64,000 bases of DNA. Source: Melitaea cinxia. Lineage: Eukaryota > Arthropoda > Insecta > Lepidoptera > Nymphalidae. Location: positions 184,001 through 248,000 of the forward strand of contig NC_059414.1 in NCBI RefSeq assembly GCF_905220565.1. The letters run 5' to 3'. A program made the position numbers and the translations under genes. Numbering within the stretch: position 1 is the stretch's first letter; each line of letters begins with the position of its first letter. The notes beneath the pieces were generated by a model that did not search any database, was not told the DNA's origin, and worked only from the letters and a program-made list of their open reading frames with translations. Below, piece after piece: positions 31,206 through 40,061 of this stretch.

Positions 31206-31321
31206 TTAAAAATCAATCATACCAACTATAATACAATTATAATTAAATTAATTTACAACAAAATCAAACCAACCTACTAGAAATTCATGAATTATGTAAA
31301 TAATTAATGATAAATTAAAAA

Positions 31322-32330
31322 TTAAAAATTTATTGCATACCGTAATTCACTCCTTAAAGATTGCACTGAACAAGTTGCAAAATCAATGTGATGAAAACAT
31401 TGGTTGTACATTTTACATGCTCTAAAAGTAAAATTATTCTGCGTATATTTGGTCCTAGTTCTAGGCACATAAAATAGGGATTGATTACGTGTATTTATTT
31501 TGGGACACCTAAATAATATATTACTTAGTAGATAAGGGAAATCAATAAAATTACGAAGTAACTTAAATAAAAATATTTGGTCTCTCTCCAATCGACGATT
31601 TTCTAAAGAAGGAATATACGGGATATCTTGAATATGCAGCGAAGCTTTGTAACTTAAAAATTTTATAAATTTATAATTAATTTTTTCCAGTTGAGCAACA
31701 TGACATTTGTAAAATGGATTCCATACAGCTGAGCAGTATTCCAAGATAGATCTTACAAAAGAGTTATAAAGGAGAATAATTGGGCTGACATTTTTAAAAT
31801 CACGTCCCACCCTCAACACAAAGCCAAGCATTCGTAATGCTTGGCTTTGTGTTGAGGTGACAAAATTAATATGTGACTTAAAATTCAATTTGCTATCGAT
31901 GTAAACACCCAAGTCTCGCACCTCGGTAACTCGTGTTATTGTCTCTTGATTAAGTTAATAATTAAAATTAATTGTATTAGTCTTACGAGAAAAGGATATC
32001 ACGTAGCATTTTTTTATGTTCAGATACATAGAATTCACTGAGCAGTAATCACACAATTTGTTTAAGTCACTCTGAAGTAGTATGCAATCAGAATTATTAG
32101 ATACACACCTAAAAATTATCATGTCATCAGCATAAAGAAGTATATCTGAATTCTCGAAAAATTTATGTATATCATTTATAAAAATATTGAAAAGTAGACG
32201 ACCAAGGTGCGAGCCCTGGGGTACACCAGAAGAAACGGGCACAAAATTAAGCGTTTTACTCGTTAATAAAGGAGGAAAATGTTCGTTTCTTTTTTAAATT
32301 TCAATCTTACAGTACCCCACTTTAGTAACC
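31322..32330 (-). pseudogene. LINE reverse transcriptase fragment, broken by a stop codon
   Basis: One reading frame runs from about 32330 to 31322 with a single in-frame TAA at 31955-31957, splitting it into ~95+ and ~200 residue parts. The first part has the RT palm motifs SSGVPQGSHLG and LLYADDMIIF (catalytic Asp pair). The second has the conserved thumb and C-terminal region (RDLGVYIDSKL, LEYCSAVWNP, FKLLRNFIDF). It aligns along its length with the 40-kb LINE protein, with clear divergence. Neither part starts with a true ATG in context (both begin at GTG codons within the frame). Upstream palm and fingers are absent. A 22-bp perfect palindrome (31811-31857) has altered the codons before MLGFVLR. 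Confidence 0.85.
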
Positions 32331-32337
32331 GCTATTC

Positions 32338-32360
32338 CTTAAGGACGCTATCACATTTTT
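32338..32360. repeat. Left arm of a 23-bp inverted repeat spanning 3.1 kb
   Basis: CTTAAGGACGCTATCACATTTTT here is exactly inverted at 35434-35456. Both arms carry TTAA at their outer edge, with the same GGACGC immediately inside. This could mark the ends of a TTAA-targeting DNA element, or two independent copies of one end. The motif is quoted over 23 bases only by position: key parts are CTTAAGGACGC and TATCACATTTTT. Confidence 0.5.
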
Positions 32361-32434
32361 AACTCGCTCAAGTTTAGGTATTTAAATCGCAATACAATAA
32401 CATTTACGCGTACGCACACCAAACACAACACAAC

Positions 32435-32590
32435 GCACGCACAAAGCCAGCACTGCGGTCACCAACCCGCCTGCCCAGCGTGGTGACTATGGGCAAAACA
32501 CATGAGTTCACGCTATTTTTGGCGTAAACTTATGGAGGCCTATGTCCAGCAGTGGACTGTGATAGGCTGTAATGATGATGATGATGATGT
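32435..32590 (+). mobile_element. RPT-A 3' fragment
   Basis: Covers the 3' half of RPT-A in plus sense: AAAGCCAGCACTGCGGTCAC, CAACCCGCCTGCCCAGCGTG, GGAGGCCTATGTCCAGCAG, TGGACTGTGATAGGCTG and a (GAT)n tail at 32572-32589. The 5' half is missing, as expected for incomplete reverse transcription. Confidence 0.85.
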
Positions 32591-33248
32591 ACGCACACAT
32601 TGAAACCGCTATCTGCTCGATTTTGTACCGACGTAACTAATCTTGGTACTTGAAAGTATTAATTTTTAATTTTACTGATATTGGTTAGTAAATTTAGTTG
32701 TAAGTTTAAAGTCGAACTTGGTAACTGTTACTAAGTACCTACAATTCACGGAACCTCTCCCCTACTCTGTTTATGACGATGTCTTAAGGCGTCAGGGTAT
32801 CTACTACTCGTTCGTCGTACTATACAATAAAATATAATAGCTAATAATACGCTTATTTTTATAATTCTAAATCACATACAATTTTAAGTTATATAATTAT
32901 AGTTTTAACATTATAATAATATAAACATAACATATTTTACGTAAACAATCTATACAAATAAATAAAATTGGAGTGTCCTTTTGTTATATTAAAATAATCC
33001 TTTTTACTAAATATATACGGATGTATACACGGTCCATACACCAAAATAACATTTTTCCAATTTTTGTCTGTCTGTCTGTCTGTGTTTTCCGGCTAATCTC
33101 TGAAACAGGTGGACCGATTTTGACGGTACTTTCACTGGGATATATCTTATGCAATAAAGAGTAACTTAGGCTACTTTTATTTTAGAAATGTATTTATTTT
33201 ATAACTCTGCAAACGGAACAATGATGATGATGATGAATGTAAATTAAA
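32591..33248. other. Noncoding spacer with a repeat remnant at 32975-33190
   Basis: A (TCTG)n run at 33067-33083 followed by GGCTAATCTCTGAAACAGG and TGGACCGATTTTGACGG resembles the inner part of the repeat at 43.8-44.0 kb on the opposite strand. A (GAT)n microsatellite lies at 33222-33236. No gene is recognised. Confidence 0.45.
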
Positions 33249-33657
33249 AATAAAATAATTTTTGACAAAAAAAAACCGACTTCAAACAGTAAACTTCAAC
33301 AAGTAAATACTACAACAACCTGACTACAATAACAAATACAAACACCACACACACAACAAACAAGTACAAAAAATATTATTAGATATATCAAAACAATAAC
33401 AGAATAATAACAGTATTCAAACTAATTTATAGTCAATGAAACAAATTATGAAAGAAAACTGAATACAACTTACGAGTAGATACTAGAGTAGTTATTTTTT
33501 TACTTAGCACCGACTTCAAAATTATAAAATATTTATTTAATCATTTCTGATTAACTAAATCAAAATACGAATTACTTTGTACTAAGTAAATTTATTTTTC
33601 ACTTTTTAGTTTCCTGTTTGAAGTCAGTTTTTTTTGTTAAAAATTATTTTATTTTAC
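33249..33657. mobile_element. Compact RPT-P-like MITE with ~40-bp inverted ends
   Basis: The left end AATAATTTTTGACAAAAAAA..CCGACTTCAAACAG is inverted at the right end (CTGTTTGAAGTCAGTTTTTT..GTTAAAAATTATTTTA) with only a few differences. The roughly 410-bp body shares the ACCGACTTC word with RPT-P but has a different interior. Noncoding. It is probably a related non-autonomous DNA element. Confidence 0.65.
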
Positions 33658-33689
33658 AATTATTAGTGATGGGTAGATCTAACAAGGAT

Positions 33690-33860
33690 GCTTTTTCTCT
33701 TGTGTCGGGGGTCTGGAAACATACATAATACACAAGCACAAACACCCAGATCATGACAAACATCTTATATGACCAATACAAATGTCTGTCCTGCGCGGAG
33801 ATTGAACCCACTAACGCCAGCGCAACAGCCAGTGCTGTGACCGCTGCGCTAACGCGTCGA
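33690..33860 (-). mobile_element. SINE-1 copy with tRNA-like head
   Basis: Minus strand GTCGACGCGTTAGCGCAGCG, GTCACAGCACTGGCTGTTGC, GGGTTCAATCTCCGC (B box slightly changed), CATTTGTATTGGTCATATAAG, TGTTTCCAGACCCCCGACAC. It is followed directly by another SINE-1 copy in the same orientation. Confidence 0.78.
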
Positions 33861-34080
33861 CATACTATGAGTAAAGTTCGCTATCAGGTGTACGTAATAA
33901 CTGACACTGACAGCCTAGCGTGTTCTCTGAGGCTAGGTCGGAATAACCACAAGGGTTAAGAACTAGACCGAAAATAAATATTTGTATAAACATAAATATC
34001 CACTCCGAGCGGGAATTGAACCCGCGACCGTCGGTGTTTAGGCGCCGCCGACACGGCTCATGCACCATTATATCAAAGCG
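33861..34080 (-). mobile_element. Second SINE-1 copy, tandem with the previous one
   Basis: The plus strand begins CATACTATGAGTAAAGTTCGC, runs through GTTCTCTGAGGC and AAATATTTGTATAAACATAAA, and ends at the complement of a tRNA-like head (GAGCGGGAATTGAACCCGCG, GGCGCCGCCGACACGGCTC). The T arm GCGGG..CCCGC is still perfectly paired. The copy is 3'-truncated at its junction with the neighbouring head. Confidence 0.72.
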
Positions 34081-34088
34081 GTCGTCAA

Positions 34089-34800
34089 ACAGCAAAAGGT
34101 AACTGCTGGAAATTGTTAAGAAATTCCCTCGAATGTTTATGGGCTCCATCATCAAACCTGGTCCTGCGACACAGATGACCACACAGCAAGTAATTGCTAT
34201 AAATCGTTAAAAAGTTCCCTCGATTATCTTTCGTCTCCATCATCAGACTGTAATGGTACTTGTAACTTATATAGGTGCAAAGTTCTAATCGATAGGAACG
34301 AATTAAGTTCAAACAGCAGGTAATTGCTATAAATCGTTAAAGAGTTCCCTCGACTATCTTTTGTCTCCATTATCAGACTGTAATGGCACTTATAACTAAT
34401 ACAGGTGCAAAGTTCTCATCAATAGAAACGAATTAAGTTCAAAAAGCAGGTAATTGCTATAAATTGTTGAAGAGTTTTCTCGACTATCTTTCTTCTCCAT
34501 CATCAGATCGACTCCAGACCTTTATTAAATAGTAGTGTTTTATAGTACTTAATGAAAACATGATCAAATTTACTAGTCACCCGTACGATTTTTGAAAGTT
34601 TCCGTCGATTTCTCTGGGATCCCATCATCAGATCCTGGTTTCCTTATCATGGTACCAAACTAGGAATATCTCATTTCCAACAAAAAAAAAGAATTATCAA
34701 AATCGGTTCATAAACGAAAAAGTTATCTCCGAACATACATTAAAAAAATATATATATACGGTCGAATTGAGTAACTCCTCCTCCTTTTTTAAAGTCGGTT
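34089..34800 (+). mobile_element. RPT-P-related element with internal tandem expansion
   Basis: The 3' part is standard RPT-P (GGGATCCCATCATCAGATCC, GGTACCAAACTAGG, AAAATCGGTTCATAAACG, end TTTTAAAGTCGGTT). The 5' part is replaced by four tandem units starting at 34089, 34185, 34315 and 34445, the last three spaced 130 bp apart. Each contains AGCARGTAATTGCTATAAAT and TTCCCTCGA..CTCCATCATCAGA. Overlapping 75-105 codon frames on the minus strand are products of this repetition. Confidence 0.7.
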
Positions 34801-35456
34801 ACAAAGAAGACAAATTGCGAAGATTACTTATTATTATTGATTATTATATATAAACCAGATGCATAGCAAAGACAATCGATTGTGAAGATCTTGAGTTGCA
34901 AAGTTATGGATTGCGTGGGAATTTGTAAAGTATCAATTTCGTCCAAGCACAGTATACACAATGAACTCATTTTTTACGTAATTATTACTTGCGCTGAAGC
35001 GATACAGCCGTGCTTCCATGAGCGCGTTTCGGCGCGGAATGACGAACGACGATGGTTCACTTGTAAAAAATGTATGAAGAAATTTGAGAGCGTTTCTTAT
35101 TTTTCTCATAAATGGAAATATTATTTATTTTTATATAAAATATCTAGCGCTACGCATAGAGGACTAAATAAGCAACAATTTCTTAGTTTAGTTATTTTTC
35201 TTAGTGCAGTGTATTTAGCTATAATGGTTCCTATTCAGACCCGTCTTTTTTTAATTTTTTGCGACTTCTGTGATGGTTAAACCGTATTTGTGTGAAAAGT
35301 TTGTATGGGGCTATAGAATTTTTATGGTCTCACTCGGAGATGAATATATTATCTTTCATTTGAAACCAAGATATCCTCTCAGGGTGACTTCTAATTAATT
35401 TAAATGGTACGAGAAAAACACTGATATTTGTGGAAAAATGTGATAGCGTCCTTAAG
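34801..35456. other. Unidentified sequence ending in the right arm of the 23-bp inverted repeat
   Basis: A plus-strand open frame at 34882-35280 gives up to 132 codons from a GTG (shorter from the ATG at 34906). It has a CKKCMKKFES cysteine pair and a hydrophobic C-terminal half, but no family that I recognise. The later part (AGTTTGTATGGGGCTATAG, CCTCTCAGGGTGACTTC) runs up to the inverted repeat arm at 35434-35456, so it may be the end of a transposable element. I do not claim a gene. Confidence 0.35.
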
Positions 35457-35740
35457 ATATTAATTTAGACGTAACTCGTACAGAAATAACTGACAGTGTA
35501 ATCAGGTAATCTGCGTTTTAAAACAAACTTTTTTCAGTGATAAGATACAGGAAAGGAACATGGTGTTACGTCAGTCGAGTGAGATGATAATGAATCAGTG
35601 TCGCGCTACTGAGATATCTCTACCAAATAATCTCTATGATAACATTTCATGTGGCGATTTGAGCAAATTCCTTTATAGATACTTAGATAAAGATATACTT
35701 ACTATACAAATTTGGATTTTATATGTGTAGAGGTATTATT
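35457..35740. other. Noncoding spacer
   Basis: No feature is recognised. Confidence 0.4.
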
Positions 35741-36073
35741 GTTGTGTGGTTACGGCAATGAAGAATATAGCCACCTCCTTTCTTCCCGTGGGTGTCGTAA
35801 GAGGCGACTAAGGGATAACACAGTTCCACTACCATCTTGGAACTCAAAAAACCGACCGATGGTGAGATAACCATCCAACTGCTGTCTTTGAAATACACAG
35901 GCCGAAAACGGGCAGCAGCGTCTTTGGTGCGACAAAGCCAGCCCTGCGGTCACCAACCCGCCTGCCCAGCGTGGTGACTATTGGCAACACATATAAGTTC
36001 AGGCCATTTTTGGCGCGAACTTGTGGAGGCCTTATGTCCAGCAGTGGACTGCGATAGACTGAAGTGAGTAAGT
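35741..36073 (+). mobile_element. RPT-A copy, near full length
   Basis: Plus-sense from GTGTGGTTACGGCAATGAAG through CGTGGGTGTCGTAAGAGGCG, CTTTGAAATACACAGGCCG, GCCTGCCCAGCGTGGTGACT and GCAGTGGACTGCGATAGACTG to a GTGAGTAAGTGAGTA tail instead of the usual GAT repeat. The minus-strand 68-codon frame is a translation of the repeat. Confidence 0.85.
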
Positions 36074-36737
36074 GAGTAAGAGGTTTAGATGTGATTTTTT
36101 TAATTCATTAGATTGCTAAAAAGTATCATTCCCGCGTATTATGTACGTGGTGTTTTATGTGAAGAGAAAAAGACATCAATGAGATCGGAAACAAAAATAC
36201 TTAGCTTACAAAACAATCTGAAATTGTTTCTAATAACTTGCAGTATATTGAAAAATTGCAGATATCTCTATATAAATATAATAAGATAAGGTCGAAGGGA
36301 CTACGAAATAAAATCTAGACCTATTCAACCAGCCTAGATTTTCCGTGATGTAGACACGATGACAAACTATCATTTTATTTATATAAATGTGTACATATGC
36401 ACTCTGTCAGTACACAGGTCTTGCGTAAACAAACCGTAACACGAGACCGATAAAAATAGAGCTAGGTTTAAAATAGCCGCTAGACTCAATCACCTGTCCT
36501 GCGGAGTTCTGAGCCTATCTGTCAATATCGAGGGTCTGGCTTCACTCGGTGTTCGGTTACGAGGGACACGGTCACGAGCGGAGCGGAGGCGATAGAGGCA
36601 GCGGGAATGACAAGGTTTTCATTGATTTAGTGGAAATTCTACTGTTAATATATCCCTTCCTGCATGTATTACATTTTTGTGTAAAAAGTACTTGTATTAG
36701 GTCGTACATACTTGAATAGTATAGATGATAAAGATAC
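36074..36737. other. Unique noncoding spacer
   Basis: No gene is recognised. A GC-richer stretch at 36470-36610 is unique in the window. Confidence 0.4.
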
Positions 36738-37020
36738 TGTGGCGACATCTATCACGCGAAATACGAACGACTACGAAACTACGTAATTAGAGAAAAACTG
36801 ACGTATGCTACATCGCGCTATCAGAGTTTTCAAAGTAATTAAGTATATATATACAAGAACCCGACAACAACCGTCGGGGCGCACTAGCCCGCCAGACACA
36901 ACTTCCGTCTGGTCGCCACAATACTATGTTTAATACTTGTGGACTGACGGCAACTAGATACTCACAGCGAGTTACATACTTTCAGATATATTTATTAATT
37001 CGAATAAACATGTCATAACA
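36738..37020 (+). mobile_element. Possible solo LTR
   Basis: TGTGGCGACATCTATCACG at the start, a TATATATATAC promoter-like box about 110 bases in, a GC-rich leader (CGTCGGGGCGCACTAGCCCG, GTCTGGTCGCCACA) and a later GAATAAACATG polyadenylation-like word recall the layout of a gypsy-type LTR. No second LTR, primer-binding site or gag/pol is visible and the 3' limit is arbitrary. Confidence 0.3.
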
Positions 37021-37769
37021 TATTTCATGTAATAAGAGTAACATATATTTTTTTTTAATTTTTTTTTTTAATTTTTATTACGGTTTTTCTAAAAATCGCT
37101 CATAGACTAACTCGCCCCGCCCATCACAGACACCCGAGTCTAACCTGTAACACTAACCCTCACGGTCCATCAAGGACTACTTTCTTCGCCCTTAAACTTG
37201 TCTAAAACTAATAAAAACACAAAGGTTACATTGTGGAAATCTTGCAGAGTTTGTTTTAGTGTCGAGTTTGCGTTTTTTACAAGTTTATTTTTCCCTTGTA
37301 AAGCGCGTTTTTTATTACAGTGGAGTTGTATTTCAAGTTGTGAACATGTACAAATAGTACAAGTGTAGCAAAGCGTTGGATCAGTGGGTTGAAAATTAAA
37401 CAAATAGGTACTATTATTTCTAAGGCAAATTTTCGTCGTTTTTAAAGACACTTTCCTTGTCGCTTGTGTTTTCAAGTGTTAATTAATAATAATTTAAAAC
37501 AATCTTAAATAAATTGAAAAAAAAAAACCAAAACACCGAGAAGAGTACCAGGAACGCATGATTACGAAAGAGCTTGAAAGAATACGCGTCAAATGAGCGA
37601 TTCCCTATACAATGGTCCATTGTTGCTTCCCGACCTATTTGTACAACTATTCACAATCGCCCCGGGATTAACATAATGTCGCCGGACTATTAACTAGCTA
37701 CAAGCAAAACGCGTGGCTCCGGACGCCTACTTTATTACTGGGAGCGTTACGATTACGAAACCGTATTGA
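37021..37769. other. Noncoding spacer
   Basis: AT-rich, then unique DNA. A 101-codon minus-strand frame (37170-37475) contains a few cysteines (CYTCTICTCSQ) but no motif that I can assign, and I treat it as chance. Confidence 0.4.
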
Positions 37770-38321
37770 AATAATTGTGTTTGCTCGCAAACGAAAAAAA
37801 AACCGACTTCAATTACATCGACAAGTAATATAACGTAGATCGACGAAAAAATAGTCAAGCAACTACGCGTTATCAAAGATTACTCAAAAAGTAGTTATCA
37901 GATCTCGATAAAATTTATATGTGACCACATTATAAACATCAGCTTTCGATTAAATTAAAAATTATCAAAATCGGTAAACCCAGTAAAGAGTTATTGCGGA
38001 TTCTCGAGAGTTTCCCTCGATTTCGCTGGGATCCCATCATCAGATTTTGGTTTCCTTATCACGGTACAAAACTAGGGATATCCCCGTTCCAACAAAAAAA
38101 GAATTATCAAAATCGGTACATCCAGTAGAAAGTTATGCGGTATAATACAACGTAGGTCGACGAAAAAAGCGTCAAGTAAAAACGCATTATTGAATATAAC
38201 TCGAAAAGTAGTTGTTAGATCTCAAATAAATTTAAATGGGACCAATTGGCACACACCACCTTTCGATTAAAACAAAATTTGTCGAAAGCGGTCTACCCGG
38301 TCAAAAGTTCTGATGTAACAT

Positions 38322-38356
<35 letters not shown>

Positions 38357-38398
38357 GTCGAATTGAGAACCTCCTCCTTTTTTGGAAGTCGGTTAAAA
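37770..38398 (+). mobile_element. RPT-P element, near full length
   Basis: Starts GTGTTTGCTCGCAAACG and ends CCTTTTTTGGAAGTCGGTTA. It contains the complete internal order: GATCGACGAAAAAATAGTC, CAGATCTCGATAAAATTTAT, TCGCTGGGATCCCATCATC, ATCGGTACATCCAGTAGAAA, GTAGGTCGACGAAAAAAGCG. A 20-plus base poly-A expansion lies near 38330-38351. This is the best reference copy of the family here. Confidence 0.85.
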
Positions 38399-39661
38399 AG
38401 AAAGTTCGATCATCTGACGAGAATGTTGTTATTTTGATAAACTTTGACAAATTGTATGTACTCTTATATCGATTCAAATGTTGGAAGTGGATTCAAATAT
38501 AATAAACAGTTATTTCAAAATTGAAAACAAAACACTAATGCTTATTTTTTTCCTGTCTTACGTGATTATAACTGGACATAATTGGAAAATAAGGCAATAT
38601 CAATATAGTTGAAATAATAGCGGAATTAAAAAATATATTATAAGTGTGTAGTACAGGCTTAAAGTACGAACATAAGAATTATATTTAAATAATTTAAAAA
38701 GCAATTAGATTAAAATCTCTTTAAATGTACGTATGTAAGTAATTAGTGTTATCACGAATGACTTAACTAAAATGCGCTTAAACTAATAATTTTTTTGCAT
38801 TAGTCGCGCTCATTATCAGCTCACGGCCGAGTAATCCGTTATCGCGTTTTTGGCGCCGCGGCTCGGGGTCAACGTCCTCTTATCAGTGCACTGTTATGTA
38901 AGCGTGATTTCGTTGATACACTATTTAGGTTGAATTTATTTGTTGTCTGTGAGAAACTGATTTTTTTTTATCTTAATATAATATCTTAAAAATTATTGTG
39001 GGTTTTTGACGCAGAGAAACAAGTTCTAGATGTGCTGTAACTTAAGTTAAATATTAAATATATTAAAAATCAAAACTAACAATAATTAATACAAACACAA
39101 TCGTAAACAGTAACGAGGTTATCAGACACACATTCGTCGATAAGATATAAATGCATCGTAAAGTTTTGTCAAATAAATTTCGCGATTAGGTTCGCCTGCA
39201 CTTAAAACTCGTTTTTTTAGCTATAAAAATGTTATAAATTTTATTTTTTATTTTTATATATACTAGTCAACGCACTTAGTTTTACTCGCATTAGCTTTAA
39301 CGTGTACTAAGGCTTAAGTAATACATAGATATAAGCTTTAGTTATCACTACGTTGTGTTTTATCAAAATTAACACTGTTGGTACTTTTTTACTTTTTTGT
39401 ACAGACTAAAAATAAAACTAAAAAAATATTTTAACTATAAACACTCAAACATAACAAGAGTCACAGCTTTAGCTACTGGAGTACATTGTTGTTTAAAAAA
39501 ATCAACGTAAATAAGCGTATGCGTCGATTTTATTACATGTATATAAAATTATGAACTACATTTTAAAATGAGTGCAGACAACATAAAAACGGTCATAAAT
39601 AAAATCGATCTACAAAACTAAACACAATTAAAATAATAATAATACGTATTATTATTCATAT
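38399..39661. other. Unique noncoding DNA with one GC-richer island
   Basis: The island at 38790-38900 (CGCGCTCATTATCAGCTCAC, GGCGCCGCGGCTCGGGGTC) is single-copy-looking in an AT-rich background, a candidate regulatory element. No gene is recognised. Confidence 0.38.
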
Positions 39662-39967
39662 AAGCTGTGTGGCTACGGTACTAAAGAATATAGCAAACCC
39701 CCTCTCTTCGCATGGCTAAGAGGCGACTAAGGGATAACAAGGTTCCATTACCACCTTGTAACTTAAAAAGCCGACCGATGGCAGGATAACCATCCAACTG
39801 CTGGCTTTGAAATACATAGGCCGAAGACGGGCAGCAGCGTCTTCGGTGCGACAAAGCCAGCCCTGCGGTCTATGGGCAACACACATGACATTCACGCCAT
39901 TTTTGGCACGAACTTGTGAAGGCGCGAACTATGTCCAGCAGTAGACTGCGATAGGCTGAAGTGATGA
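39662..39967 (+). mobile_element. RPT-A copy
   Basis: Plus-sense copy with GCTGTGTGGCTACGGTACT, CGACTAAGGGATAACAAGG, CTGGCTTTGAAATACATAGG, a small deletion of the CAACCCGCCTGCCCAGCGTG block, and the end AGACTGCGATAGGCTGAAG followed by TGATGATTATT. Confidence 0.82.
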
Positions 39968-40061
39968 TTATTTCTACTTTTTTATTATAATTAAATAGTT
40001 TATAAAAAGTACATTGAGTGCCGAGTTAAAGGACATCTAATTGCCATTAGCGTACAAATAT

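Larger units (their letters stand above)
30697..32330 (-). mobile_element. 5'-truncated LINE remnant with a nested RPT-L
   Basis: A minus-strand non-LTR retrotransposon. The 3' tail lies at 30697-30760 (plus strand TTTTTATCTTATTTAGGAAAC then AAACAGTACAATAATAC), resembling the tail of the 40-kb LINE. The reverse-transcriptase frame follows at 31322-32330. A plus-sense RPT-L copy (30990-31205) has inserted into the 3'UTR. Everything 5' of the fingers/palm boundary, including the endonuclease and first ORF, is missing. This is normal for reverse transcription that stops early. Confidence 0.85.

Noticed and set aside
34882..35280. 132-codon frame with CKKC-type cysteines
   Set aside because: It begins at GTG, has no recognisable fold, and lies in sequence that runs into the end of a probable mobile element.
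37170..37475. Possible small cysteine-containing protein on the minus strand
   Set aside because: The cysteine spacing matches no motif that I know, and there is no signal peptide or splice support.
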